Part shown: one piece after another, positions 44,039 through 52,625 of the stretch | Layout: the number at the start of each line of letters is the position of its first letter | How positions within the stretch are numbered: position 1 is the stretch's first letter | Origin: CALLMM01 sp964429855 | GTDB lineage: Bacteria > Armatimonadota > Chthonomonadetes > Chthonomonadales > CAJBBX01 | NCBI GenBank assembly: GCA_964429855.1 | Contig: CAYSDM010000003.1 | Coordinates: 1 to 64,000 of the forward strand | DNA length: 64,000 bases | Direction of reading: 5' to 3' | Notes under the pieces: generated by a model | The model's input: only the letters and a program-made list of their open reading frames with translations | Told to the model about the DNA's origin: nothing | Database searches by the model: none | Translations under genes and position numbers: made by a program

Positions 44039-45190
44039 ATGAAACTACACGAATACCAGGGCAAAGAGCTTCTTGAAAAATACGGGGTACAGATTCCGGG
44101 AAATGCCGGGATCGCTGAGACTCCGGAGCAGGCGCGGGATGCAGTCGCAAAGCTGGGCGGGAAAGGCGTCCTGAAGGCGCAGGCGCATACCGGAGGTCGC
44201 GGAAAAGCAGGAGGCATCAAGGTCGCAAATAGTCCGGAAGAGGCTTATTCGCTTGCCTCTCAGATGATCGGAATGCTGCTGAAGACTCATCAGGTTCCGC
44301 AGGGGCTTCGCGTGGAGAAGCTGCTGATCGAAGAGCCGATCACCATCGCAAAAGAGTTCTATATCGGGGTCGTGCCGGATCGCGCCACGCAGAGAAATGT
44401 CCTGATCGTCAGCGCAATGGGTGGCATGGATATCGAGGCGGTGGCGGAGGAGCATCCGGAGGCGATTGCCAGGCTGCCGGTAGACCCGTTGACCGGCGTT
44501 CGCGACTACCAACTGCGCCAGATCTGCTATGAGGCGAACCTGCCGGATAGTCTGATCAATCAGGCGGCGGCGTTTCTGCGAAAACTCTACACCGCTTATA
44601 TGGAGGCGGACGCATCTCTGGCGGAGATCAATCCGCTGGCGGTCACCGAAGATGGCAGGCTGCTGGCTGCGGATGCCAAGTTCAGCATTGATGATAACGC
44701 CCTCTTCCGACATCCTGAATTCTCCGTCTTTAAAGAAGAGAGCGAGGAAGATCCGATTGAAGCGGAGGCGCATCGTCGCGGACTGGCCTATGTGCGACTG
44801 GGAGGAGACATCGGCGTAATCGGGAACGGAGCCGGGCTGGTGATGGCGACCATTGATGAGGTCGCCCGCGCCGGCGGCAAAGCTGCCAACTTCCTGGACA
44901 TCGGAGGCGGCGCAAAAGCGGAAGTCGTCCATAATGCGCTGGAACTGGTCCTATCCGACCCGAACGTCAAAGGCGTAATGTTCAACATCTTCGGCGGGAT
45001 CACACGCGGGGATGAGGTGGCGAAAGGGATCATCGAAGGGACCAGAACTCTGGATATCAAGGTTCCGATGGTGGTGCGCCTGGCAGGAACCAATGCGGCG
45101 GAAGGCGCAGCCCTGCTGGAAAAGACCAACCTGATCCCGGCGGAAACGATGGCGGAAGCTGCGGAAAAGATCGTCGCCCTGACCCGATAA
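44039..45190 (+). CDS. sucC: Succinyl-CoA synthetase beta subunit
   Basis: The ADP/GDP-forming TCA-cycle ligase subunit, 383 residues. The N-terminal ATP-grasp (MKLHEYQGKELLEKYG...KAQAHTGGRGKAGGIKVA) and the C-terminal domain with GNGAGLVMATIDEVARAGGKAANFLDIGGGA and FNIFGGITRGDEVA are complete. ATG at 44039 has GAGGAG 4-5 nt upstream. sucD normally follows at once; here the next gene, 122 nt on, is a STAS-like protein, so sucD must be elsewhere. A GC-rich hairpin follows the stop but without a T run. Confidence 0.95.
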   Translation: MKLHEYQGKELLEKYGVQIPGNAGIAETPEQARDAVAKLGGKGVLKAQAHTGGRGKAGGIKVANSPEEAYSLASQMIGMLLKTHQVPQGLRVEKLLIEEPITIAKEFYIGVVPDRATQRNVLIVSAMGGMDIEAVAEEHPEAIARLPVDPLTGVRDYQLRQICYEANLPDSLINQAAAFLRKLYTAYMEADASLAEINPLAVTEDGRLLAADAKFSIDDNALFRHPEFSVFKEESEEDPIEAEAHRRGLAYVRLGGDIGVIGNGAGLVMATIDEVARAGGKAANFLDIGGGAKAEVVHNALELVLSDPNVKGVMFNIFGGITRGDEVAKGIIEGTRTLDIKVPMVVRLAGTNAAEGAALLEKTNLIPAETMAEAAEKIVALTR

Positions 45191-45312
45191 CAGGATACTG
45201 ATTTTAAAAACCTCCAGCCGTCTGCCCCGATGCGGCGGGAGGTCATATCGCCGATACAACCCATTTCTGTCCGTAAACATTTACCGACAATCCTCGACGA
45301 TCTGGTTAGTGA

Positions 45313-45690
45313 GTGAAAGAAATGGACTATCAGATAACCCCTTCTGAAGACAGGCTGTACATCGTTATTACCGTCCAGGGCGAAATCAACCGTCAGATTG
45401 CGATGCATATCAATCAAAAAGCGCATGAGATGGGGAAAGAGACCGGGGTTAACCGCTACTTAATGGATTTGAGAGAGTCACGCAATTCCGACAGCGTTGT
45501 TGACCAGTATGAGTTTGCCTATCGCGATATGCAGAGCACGGTCGAGATTGACCGGTATGCCCGGGTTGCGCTTCTGGTTGCCCCGGAAGATCACTCGCAT
45601 GATTTTATCGTGACCGTCTGTGTCAACTCCGGTTTGAATGTCGCTCTGTTCACCGATATGCAGCAGGCAATCCATTTTCTGAAAGCATGA
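45313..45690 (+). CDS. SpoIIAA/STAS-like small protein
   Basis: A 125-residue alpha/beta protein with alternating strands and helices: LYIVITVQGEINRQIAMHINQK, NRYLMDLRESRNSDSV, YARVALLVAPED, FIVTVCVNSGLNVALFTDMQQAIHFL. It resembles the SpoIIAA-like/STAS fold, but no clear phosphorylatable D-S-x-G loop is present; the equivalent reads DLRESRNSDS. Likely a cytosolic sensor or partner protein. GTG at 45313 or ATG at 45322 could be the start; neither has a strong ribosome site. Followed by a strong terminator. Confidence 0.7.
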   Translation: MKEMDYQITPSEDRLYIVITVQGEINRQIAMHINQKAHEMGKETGVNRYLMDLRESRNSDSVVDQYEFAYRDMQSTVEIDRYARVALLVAPEDHSHDFIVTVCVNSGLNVALFTDMQQAIHFLKA

Positions 45691-45712
45691 CAACAGCCTT
45701 TCAGCTATCCTG

Positions 45713-45756
45713 CCTCCGTTTACACGGAATCCACGGTGTAAACGGAGGTTTTTTTT
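45713..45756 (+). terminator. Strong rho-independent terminator
   Basis: A perfect 13-bp stem, CCTCCGTTTACAC (45713-45725) with GTGTAAACGGAGG (45736-45748), is followed by eight T (45749-45756). It ends the STAS-like gene unit and separates it from the MerR promoter 20 nt on. Confidence 0.95.
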
Positions 45757-45776
45757 GAAAAGAATCGCGAACCCTC

Positions 45777-45807
45777 TTGACTCTCCCGTTACGGGAGGCT
45801 GTAGGTT
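45777..45807 (+). promoter_or_regulatory. MerR-type promoter/operator with 19-bp spacer
   Basis: TTGACT (-35, 45777-45782) and TAGGTT (-10, 45802-45807) are separated by exactly 19 bp, the over-long spacer that MerR-family activators correct by DNA distortion. The spacer holds a perfect palindrome CTCCCGT-T-ACGGGAG (45783-45797), the expected operator. It is 44 nt upstream of the merR-family gene, so it is almost certainly autoregulatory. Confidence 0.85.
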
Positions 45808-45850
45808 ATGTATGAAAGCTTTCAAACAAGCCCGTCGCGCGGAGGGATAG

Positions 45851-46663
45851 ATGTTTCGGATCGGAGAGTTCTCAAAGATTGGTCGGGTAACGGTCAAGAC
45901 GTTGCGCTGGTACGACGAGATGGGATTGCTTCGTCCGTCGTATGTCGAAGAAAACAGCGGATACCGTTTCTACACGCTGGATCAGTTGCCACGCCTCTAC
46001 CGAATCCTGGCTCTGAAAGATCTTGGCTTTTCGCTGGATAGCATTTCGGACATGCTGAAAGATTCGATCAGCACCGAACAGATGCGCGGAATGCTGCGCC
46101 TTCGTCAGGCCGAGCTTCAGCAGCGAGTAGCAGAGGACAGGGAACGTCTGACGCGAGTAGAAGCCCGACTTCGACAAATTGAACTGGAGGGTTCAATGTC
46201 TGCCTATGAAGTTGTACTGAAGCGTGTGGAGAGTCAAAACGTCGCCTCCATTCGCGACACGGTGTTAACTTATCGTCATGTTGGCGGTCTTTTCGAGGAG
46301 CTGTTCACCTATCTGGGATCGAAACATAGACAACCTGACGGTCCCACCTTCACGATTTATTACGACGGGGAGTATCGGGAAAGGGATGTGGATGCGGAGG
46401 CAGTTGCCCCCATTGCGGGGAACCTTGATGGTAACGAACGTGTCCGGGTATATGAACTTCCGGGGTTGGAGATTGCCGCCTCCGTGATTCATCACGGCGC
46501 GTTCAACACTATCTCTGAAGCCTATCACGCAGTGATGACCTGGATACAGGACAACGGATACCGGATCATCGGGCCGGAGCGGGAAATATACCTGGTCTGC
46601 GGTCCCGCGCAGGACGATCCGTCCTATGTCACCGAGATTCAGTTCCCCGTTGCGAAGCGGTAA
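45851..46663 (+). CDS. MerR-family regulator with GyrI-like effector domain (BmrR/TipA type)
   Basis: The 270-residue protein has an N-terminal winged helix (FRIGEFSKIGRVTVKTLRWYDEMGLLRP), a long coiled-coil dimer helix (75-118) and a C-terminal GyrI/BmrR-like ligand-binding domain from about residue 120. The second domain suggests an organic, often cationic, ligand rather than a metal; no metal-binding Cys pair is seen. ATG at 45851 has GGAGGG 4 nt upstream. Its own 19-bp-spacer promoter is upstream. No transport or resistance gene follows on this strand; the nearest transporter (46777-48135) is convergent. Confidence 0.93.
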   Translation: MFRIGEFSKIGRVTVKTLRWYDEMGLLRPSYVEENSGYRFYTLDQLPRLYRILALKDLGFSLDSISDMLKDSISTEQMRGMLRLRQAELQQRVAEDRERLTRVEARLRQIELEGSMSAYEVVLKRVESQNVASIRDTVLTYRHVGGLFEELFTYLGSKHRQPDGPTFTIYYDGEYRERDVDAEAVAPIAGNLDGNERVRVYELPGLEIAASVIHHGAFNTISEAYHAVMTWIQDNGYRIIGPEREIYLVCGPAQDDPSYVTEIQFPVAKR

Positions 46664-46727
46664 CAGGTAGGTATTCGTTACCCGGGAAAAGCGACCGAAC
46701 TGAATTATGATGGATGTTGGGTCTCAC

Positions 46728-46763
46728 CTTTGCAGCGATAGACTTAAGTCTATCGCTGCAAAG
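46728..46763. repeat. Perfect 36-bp palindrome
   Basis: An 18-bp arm (CTTTGCAGCGATAGACTT, 46728-46745) meets its exact complement at 46746-46763 with no loop, centred on TTAA. It lies between the convergent merR and transporter genes. It could terminate both by forming a cruciform or hairpin, but T runs are lacking; such perfect palindromes are also typical of dispersed REP-like repeats. Confidence 0.7.
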
Positions 46764-46776
46764 CGTTAATAACTAT

Positions 46777-48135
46777 TTATGACTCTACCTCGATGCCAAT
46801 TCTTCTACATTGTCGTGCCAGATAGAGATATTCTACTACTGAAGCAAACGTCATCGCCCCCATCGCCACCCACATGCCGGGCAGTCGAAACAGCATCCCA
46901 CCCATCAGCAGCGCGCTCTGTGACAGCAGACTTATCCCCATACCTCGGTAGACCAGTTTCGTCCGCCCCTCGTAGACCAGAAGACCACGCGCCCACGATC
47001 CTAGCGCGGTAAAAAACGGCAGTATTATGCCTCCCAGTATACCGATATGCACCGCCCCGGCGATCTTTGCAGGAGCCTCGATGACACGAAAGAGGTAGAG
47101 ATCGAGTAGAGGCGAACAGACGAAGAGCAACGTGAAGAGAGAAGAGGCTGCTCCCAACAGCCATGTGAAGCGCAGCAGCGCGGGTCTGGCGGAGGGCTGT
47201 CGCGCCAGCGACACGGTGATCTCCTGTAATGCCAGCCCTCCACCGCGAATCACCAGAAGTACCATATAGGCGACAGGCCAGGCTGCCAGCGTCACCGTCG
47301 GATTCTCCAGACGCGCCAGCGCGGCCGAAGTCAAGGGCTGTGCCAGAAGGGTCAGAAGCGTGGTTGCGGCAAGCGGTAGATGAAAACGATAGATATCTCT
47401 CTGAGTCAGCGGAGGTGCAGAATTGTCCGTTTTCGGCAGTATCTCCTTACTCAGCAGAGGGCGCGAAAAAAGTGTGGTGACAATCGCTTCAGAGACCACT
47501 GCCGCCATGATTGCGATGGCGGCTACCTGCACGCCGGGAACCGTTCCCTGCTTAACCAGTATCACCGCAGTAATTACGGCAGCCGCCAGTCGAACAGCGG
47601 TTCCACAGGAGACCAGTCGGGTCTGCCCGTGACGGACGAGAATCCCCTGATAGAATCGTCTCCAGGCGATAGCCGCCGTCCAGAACAGCATAATCTGAAG
47701 CGCAGGACGCGCCGCCTCCACAATCGGAGCGGGCTGTCCCATCATCTGTACGGAGATAATCTCAAACAGAGGTGTAAAGGCGATCAGCGCACAGAATGCT
47801 GTACAGCCGTAGCAGAGGCGCAGCATAAAGGTTTTCAAAGCACAATAGCTGTCAGCGTCGCGAACCAGAGCGATAGAGGTCGCCAGCAGCATAATGACCG
47901 GGCTTTCGATGATGAGAGAGATCGCCATCGTCAGCCCCCAGGCAGCCAGATGCAGCGGGGCTTCAGGCAGTCTGCCTATCGCTCCATGAAAAGCCGGTCC
48001 CTCAAGCATCATTAACTCGAAGCTGATGGCAAGAGGCAGCCAGAGATGAAAGATCGTCCGAACAGAAGCTTTACCTGTTGCAGCGGAAGGCGATCCATCC
48101 GTTTTCGTTTCGGAACTCTTCCCGAAATTCGTCAA
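46777..48135 (-). CDS. MATE/ANKH-like multidrug or metabolite exporter
   Basis: A 452-residue membrane protein with about 12 helices in two similar halves (LWLPLAISFELMMLEGPAFHGAIGRLP in the first, FHLPLAATTLLTLLAQPLTSAALARL in the second). This is the MOP/MATE fold, and IIESPVIMLLATSIALVRD recalls progressive-ankylosis (ANKH)-like bacterial members. The substrate is unknown. The start overlaps the stop of the dehydratase gene by 4 bp, so it is coupled to sugar-acid metabolism; it might export or import an acid, or be unrelated. Confidence 0.8.
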   Translation of the reverse strand: MTNFGKSSETKTDGSPSAATGKASVRTIFHLWLPLAISFELMMLEGPAFHGAIGRLPEAPLHLAAWGLTMAISLIIESPVIMLLATSIALVRDADSYCALKTFMLRLCYGCTAFCALIAFTPLFEIISVQMMGQPAPIVEAARPALQIMLFWTAAIAWRRFYQGILVRHGQTRLVSCGTAVRLAAAVITAVILVKQGTVPGVQVAAIAIMAAVVSEAIVTTLFSRPLLSKEILPKTDNSAPPLTQRDIYRFHLPLAATTLLTLLAQPLTSAALARLENPTVTLAAWPVAYMVLLVIRGGGLALQEITVSLARQPSARPALLRFTWLLGAASSLFTLLFVCSPLLDLYLFRVIEAPAKIAGAVHIGILGGIILPFFTALGSWARGLLVYEGRTKLVYRGMGISLLSQSALLMGGMLFRLPGMWVAMGAMTFASVVEYLYLARQCRRIGIEVES

Positions 48136-49688
48136 AGAACCGGTCCCAGCGCCCAGGGTGCAAACTCCTGATCCCCCAGCCCCTGTCGTTCGCTCTTCGT
48201 CTTCTTTCCCGATGCCGTCTCGATTAACGCCTCAAAAATAGCGAGTCCTACATCTTCTACCGAAACGCCGTTGAGGATCACGCCTGCATCCATATCCATA
48301 TCCTCTTCCATGCGCTCATACAGAGGCGTATTCGTGGCGATCTTGAGCACCGGAGTCGGCTTGAATCCCAGACAGGAGCCTCTTCCCGTCGTGAAAACGA
48401 TCAGGTTACATCCCCCCGCCACCAGTCCGGTAACCGAAACCGGATCGTGTCCGGGCGTGTCCATGAAGCAGAAACCGCGATGACGTATCCGTTCGGCATA
48501 ATCATAGACGGCAACCAGTGGAGAGGTTCCCCCTTTTGTCACGGCTCCAAGCGACTTTTCAAAGATGGTCGTCAGCCCTCCGGCTTTATTTCCAGGCGCA
48601 GGATTGTTATCTATCGTCGCGCCATGCAGCGCGGTGTACTCCTCCCACCAGCGCATCAGAGCGATCAGTTTCTCGCCTACCTCTCTCGAAACGGCGCGCC
48701 GTGTCAACAAGTGCTCTGCGCCATAGGTCTCCGAGGTCTCCGCCAGCAGCCATGCCGCTCCATGCCGAACCATCTCGTCCCCGGTGACGCCCAGCGCAGG
48801 ATTGGCGGTGATGCCGGAGTTACCGTCGGAACCGCCGCAATTGGTTCCGATGATCAGTTCTCGAATCGGTTGGGCGGAGCGTCGCGCCTCGTTCGCCTGA
48901 CGCAGCAGCTTCAACGTCTGCTCAATCCCCGCCTCCACCGTCTTCCGAACGCCTCCCGTCTCCTGAATGGTGAGAATAGGCGGCGGGGCGGGACGACTCG
49001 TCATCAGGCTCTGCGGCGAGATCAGTTTCTGATCGGAGACCAGCATCATTGCCTGGTTCACCTCACAGCCAAGACCGATCAGAAGCGAACCGGCGACATT
49101 GGGATGATCCGCCATGCCTGCCAAACATCTCTGTAGTGCGCGGTGTTCCGTTCCGTTCAATGCCATTCCGCACCCGGTCTTGTGTGAAACCGCCACAATG
49201 CCGTCCACATGAGGGAAATCGCGGAGCGCTTCTCCACGCAAACGCTCCGCGATGATATGCGCAGTGTCCGCCGAACAGTTCACGGTTGATACCAGCGTCA
49301 CATAGTTGCGTGTCCCGACTCTGCCATCCGGTCGTGCATAACCCTGAAATACGCGCTCGACATCTGGCGGTGACGGCATTCGCAGGTCTGTGCCGAACTC
49401 GTAGTCGAGGTTCAAGGAACCATTATGCAGGTTATGCGAGTGTATCCAGTCGCCGGGAGCAATAGTTTCGGTCGCATACCCGATGATCTGCCCGTATTTG
49501 TGAACCGGTTGCCCCTCCTTCACCACATTTAGGGCGACTTTATGTCCGGCAGGCGTATCGGCGGACAGGCGAATTGAGCTATTTCCGTATGTTAATTCGG
49601 TCTCCGCAGGGAGAGCCGACTTCAGAACGGCAACATCATCCCCTTCGCGCAGCAGGATTGCCCTGTCGGTCAGTTCATATGAGTGCAT
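48132..49688 (-). CDS. UxaA/GarD-family sugar-acid dehydratase
   Basis: The 518-residue protein fuses an N-terminal SAF domain (DRAILLREGDDVAVLKSALP...HKYGQIIGYATETIAPGDWIHSHN) to the main altronate/galactarate dehydratase body (GYARPDGRVGTRNYVTLVSTVNCS; GTNCGGSDGNSGITANPALG; GHDPVSVTGLVAGGCNLIVFTTGRGS). These enzymes remove water from altronate, galactarate or related acids using Fe(II). Which acid is used cannot be told. Coupled to the transporter gene and 18 nt after an aldo/keto reductase gene. Confidence 0.9.
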   Translation of the reverse strand: MHSYELTDRAILLREGDDVAVLKSALPAETELTYGNSSIRLSADTPAGHKVALNVVKEGQPVHKYGQIIGYATETIAPGDWIHSHNLHNGSLNLDYEFGTDLRMPSPPDVERVFQGYARPDGRVGTRNYVTLVSTVNCSADTAHIIAERLRGEALRDFPHVDGIVAVSHKTGCGMALNGTEHRALQRCLAGMADHPNVAGSLLIGLGCEVNQAMMLVSDQKLISPQSLMTSRPAPPPILTIQETGGVRKTVEAGIEQTLKLLRQANEARRSAQPIRELIIGTNCGGSDGNSGITANPALGVTGDEMVRHGAAWLLAETSETYGAEHLLTRRAVSREVGEKLIALMRWWEEYTALHGATIDNNPAPGNKAGGLTTIFEKSLGAVTKGGTSPLVAVYDYAERIRHRGFCFMDTPGHDPVSVTGLVAGGCNLIVFTTGRGSCLGFKPTPVLKIATNTPLYERMEEDMDMDAGVILNGVSVEDVGLAIFEALIETASGKKTKSERQGLGDQEFAPWALGPVL

Positions 49689-49706
49689 GCTTTCTCAACT
49701 CCCTTC

Positions 49707-50675
49707 CTACCAGGCATAGTCTTCGGGCGCAGTTTTGTGTCCGGGGAAAATGGCATCCAGACGCTTCAGAAATTCTTCTGATAGCGAAATCTCCAGAGCG
49801 CGCAGCGAGCCATCCAACTGCTCCATCGTGCGCGGTCCGATGATCGGCGCGGTCACAACCCGATTATGCAGCAGCCAGGACAGCGCCACATTTGCAGGTT
49901 CCTCGCCCATCTCCGCGCAGAGAGCTTCCCAGGCTTCCAGCTTCTCGCGCTGCTGCTCCACCGCGCGCTGTATATGCTCTGCCGCGCGCCTGCCCGACTC
50001 GATCTTTTTCAGAACACCTCCCAGCAGACCGCCTCCGAGCGGACTCCATGGAATGACCCCCAGTCCATAGAACTCACAGGCGGGAATGACCTCCAATTCT
50101 ATCCTGCGTGCATTGAGATTATAGAGGCTCTGCTCGGAGACCAGACCGAGGAAGTTTCGCGCTTTTGCCGTTTCATTTGCCCGCGCGATATGCCAGCCGG
50201 CAAAATTTGAACTGCCAACATACAGAACTTTGCCCTGCTGAACCAGCAGCTCCATCGCCTGCCATATCTCCTCCCAGGGAGCGTCTCGCCAGATATGATG
50301 CATCTGATACAGGTCAATATAGTCGGTCTGGAGTCGCCTCAGGCTCGCTTCGCAGGCGCGCCGGATATGCAGCGCGGAGAGCCGGGCCTCATTAGGCCAA
50401 TCCCCCATATCGCCATAGACTTTTGTCGCAATCACGGTCTTTTCACGCCGCTTTCCACCCTGTGAAAACCAACGACCGATGATCTGCTCCGTGACTCCCT
50501 CGCCCTTCTTCCATCCATAGACATCGGCGGTATCGAAGAAGTTTATCCCCAGTTCCAGAGCACGATCCATGATCTGGCAGCTGTCCTCTTCGGTCGTCAA
50601 CGGTCCAAAGTTCATGGTTCCCAGACAGAGCCGGCTAACGCTCAGCCCCGTTCTGCCCAATCGTGTGTGTAGCAT
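49707..50675 (-). CDS. Aldo/keto reductase
   Basis: A 322-residue NADPH-dependent reductase with a TIM-barrel. The catalytic tetrad is visible: Asp and Tyr in FFDTADVYG, Lys in VIATKVYG, His in YQMHHIW. GxG and GPRTMEQLDGSLRALE cofactor segments are normal for the AKR family used on sugars and small aldehydes. ATG at 50675 has AAGGAGGAG upstream. It probably leads the three-gene unit with the dehydratase and the transporter. Confidence 0.93.
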   Translation of the reverse strand: MLHTRLGRTGLSVSRLCLGTMNFGPLTTEEDSCQIMDRALELGINFFDTADVYGWKKGEGVTEQIIGRWFSQGGKRREKTVIATKVYGDMGDWPNEARLSALHIRRACEASLRRLQTDYIDLYQMHHIWRDAPWEEIWQAMELLVQQGKVLYVGSSNFAGWHIARANETAKARNFLGLVSEQSLYNLNARRIELEVIPACEFYGLGVIPWSPLGGGLLGGVLKKIESGRRAAEHIQRAVEQQREKLEAWEALCAEMGEEPANVALSWLLHNRVVTAPIIGPRTMEQLDGSLRALEISLSEEFLKRLDAIFPGHKTAPEDYAW

Positions 50676-50741
50676 CCTCCTCTCCTCCTTAACAACGATA
50701 TTTGAAGATACTCTTTCCCTATCAGTTTACTCGGTAAAGCA

Positions 50742-50771
50742 AAAGAACACGCCGTAAAGAACGTGTTCTTT
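50742..50771 (-). terminator. Possible terminator hairpin after the Gfo/Idh gene
   Basis: A 10-bp stem AAAGAACACG (50742-50751) with CGTGTTCTTT (50762-50771) lies 37 nt past the Gfo/Idh stop. On the minus strand a T-rich stretch follows; the stem is AT-rich, so it is a weak terminator. Confidence 0.45.
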
Positions 50772-50807
50772 CACCTATGACGATCATTCCAGGCAGCATT
50801 GTGAGGA

Positions 50808-51815
50808 CTAAACGTAGTGCGGAATGACCACCGCGCCGGTCCGGGAGGACTTCTCCGCCGCCTCCAGAATGGCGATAATCCTGCGAGCCTGCTCAGGCTT
50901 CACATCCAGAGGCTCATTCATCAGAAGATGGGCCGCGATATCGTTATAGTACGCCTGCCAGTTGCTCTGCTTGTAGGGAACCTTGATTGAGGCGACATAG
51001 CCTTCATGCGCCACATTCACCGTCAGCGAGCCGTTACCCTCATCCAGAATGCCGCCTTTCGTACCCAGAATGCGCCAGCGAGGTCGCCCAACGGCGGCAA
51101 TGCTGCTGATCTGAAGATCGGCAACACATCCGTTCTCAAATCGAATCACCGCCTGCGTATGATCCTCATTGGTTGCATCCATCCACACGCGCTTCTGGAA
51201 AAATCCGTTCACTCCCGCCACCTGAGAGGGAACCAGATTGAGGATCCAGTCTAGAAAATGCGCTCCCCAGTCGTACATCGCACCGCCAGAAATTTTTTTG
51301 TCGGCGCGCCACCAGGTTCCGGGATGCCCGTATCCGCCTCCCCCCGCCTCGATATGGAAGACCTCTCCGATTAGCCCTTTCTGGATCACCTCGCGTATTG
51401 CCATGAAATCGCCGTCATGACGACGATTGTGAAAGACCGAGAGCATAACTTTATTCTTCTGCGCGGCTGCGATCATGGCATCCGCTTCTGCAACGGTGAT
51501 ACACATTGGCTTCTCGACAATCACATGCTTCCCGGCTTCCGCGCACTGTATCACTGCCTCCGCATGGAGATTGTGCGGAAGGATTACCACGCAAAGGTCT
51601 ACCTCCTTATCCATCAACAACGCCTTCACATCGGTATAGGTACGGATGCCAGGGAAATCCGCTCTGGCGGCTTCCATGCGTGTCGGGTCAATATCACAGG
51701 CAGCCACCGTCTGAATTCCTGCGTTGTTCATCCAGTGGGCGTGCGCTTTGCCCATGTTAAACGCTCCGCCATATCCGATAACCGCGCCATGTAACTTTTT
51801 CTCAGTATCTGCCAT
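50808..51815 (-). CDS. Gfo/Idh/MocA-family oxidoreductase
   Basis: A 335-residue dehydrogenase with N-terminal Rossmann fold (AVIGYGGAFNMGKAH), the conserved EKP motif (VIVEKPMCITVAEAD) and a C-terminal beta-sheet domain (AGGGGYGHPGTWWRADKKISGGAMYDWGAHFLDWIL) containing the active-site His. Acts on a sugar, inositol or glycoside with NAD(P). Likely linked to the neighbouring sugar-acid genes, but separated by a hairpin and with its own unit. ATG at 51815. Confidence 0.92.
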   Translation of the reverse strand: MADTEKKLHGAVIGYGGAFNMGKAHAHWMNNAGIQTVAACDIDPTRMEAARADFPGIRTYTDVKALLMDKEVDLCVVILPHNLHAEAVIQCAEAGKHVIVEKPMCITVAEADAMIAAAQKNKVMLSVFHNRRHDGDFMAIREVIQKGLIGEVFHIEAGGGGYGHPGTWWRADKKISGGAMYDWGAHFLDWILNLVPSQVAGVNGFFQKRVWMDATNEDHTQAVIRFENGCVADLQISSIAAVGRPRWRILGTKGGILDEGNGSLTVNVAHEGYVASIKVPYKQSNWQAYYNDIAAHLLMNEPLDVKPEQARRIIAILEAAEKSSRTGAVVIPHYV

Positions 51816-51942
51816 TGCTTAAGTAAGCTCCTGTCTGAGTTTGGAATCAAGCCTGTCGTTGGCGTAATTCCACGCTTTTGGGGGCGACTCCTTCTGAGGG
51901 AGAATACGCTGAATAGTTTATATTCGTCTACTATCATCGTCC

Positions 51943-51972
51943 TTGCCCTTCCGAAAGGGGATATGCTATAAT
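51943..51972 (+). promoter_or_regulatory. Sigma-70-type promoter of efp
   Basis: TTGCCC (51943-51948), an 18-bp spacer and a perfect TATAAT (51967-51972), 53 nt before the efp start. Confidence 0.6.
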
Positions 51973-52025
51973 GGTGAATCGCGGCGGATAGACCGCCCAT
52001 GACTCTTGGGAGGATACATACAGTC

Positions 52026-52586
52026 GTGATTGACACCAGCGATTTTCGTAATGGACTTTCCGTCATCCAGGATAACGACATCTACACCATCATCGAATTC
52101 CAGCATGTAAAGCCGGGAAAAGGCGGCGCGTTTGTACGCACCAAACTGAAGAACGTTCGTACCGGCGCTGTATTGGATAAGACTTTTCGTGCTGGGGAGA
52201 AGATGGAGCAGGCGAGACTGGAGCGACGTCCGATGCAGTATCTCTACAGCCTGGATGATGAGTACTATCTGATGGACAACTCTACCTTCGAACAGATCAC
52301 CGTTTCGAAGGCGCAGTTCGGCGATGCCGTAAAGTACCTGAAAGATGGTATGGAAGTTACCGTGATTGACCATAACGGAACGATCATCGGCGCAGAAGTG
52401 CCCTATTTCGTGGAACTGGAAGTGATCGAGACAGAGCCGGATATGCGCGGAGATACGGCCTCTGGCGGTTCAAAACCGGCGAAACTGGAGACGGGAGCCG
52501 TCATACAGGTGCCTTTCTTTGTGAATGTTGGAACACGAGTGAAAGTAGATACCCGCACAGACTCCTATCTGGAACGCGTGAAGTAA
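52026..52586 (+). CDS. efp: Translation elongation factor P
   Basis: The 186-residue protein rescues ribosomes stalled at polyproline. Three beta-barrel domains are present and the tip loop has KPGKGGAFVRTKLKN, where the middle Lys is the usual modification site. The start is GTG at 52026 (MIDTSDFRNGLSVI, the usual N terminus); a GGGAGG lies 12 nt upstream, rather far. An ATG at 51999 would add nine non-homologous residues and has no ribosome site. First gene of the efp-accB-accC region. Confidence 0.95.
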   Translation: MIDTSDFRNGLSVIQDNDIYTIIEFQHVKPGKGGAFVRTKLKNVRTGAVLDKTFRAGEKMEQARLERRPMQYLYSLDDEYYLMDNSTFEQITVSKAQFGDAVKYLKDGMEVTVIDHNGTIIGAEVPYFVELEVIETEPDMRGDTASGGSKPAKLETGAVIQVPFFVNVGTRVKVDTRTDSYLERVK

Positions 52587-52625
52587 TCTGAAGGCGGGGA
52601 TTCTCCGCCACTGGAGAACCAAACC

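Noticed and set aside
44045..44932. 295-residue frame antisense to sucC
   Set aside because: Lies wholly within a firm gene and has no recognisable motif.
45211..45242. GC-rich hairpin after sucC (CCTCC...GGAGG)
   Set aside because: No T run follows on the plus strand; the T-rich side faces the minus strand, where there is no gene to end.
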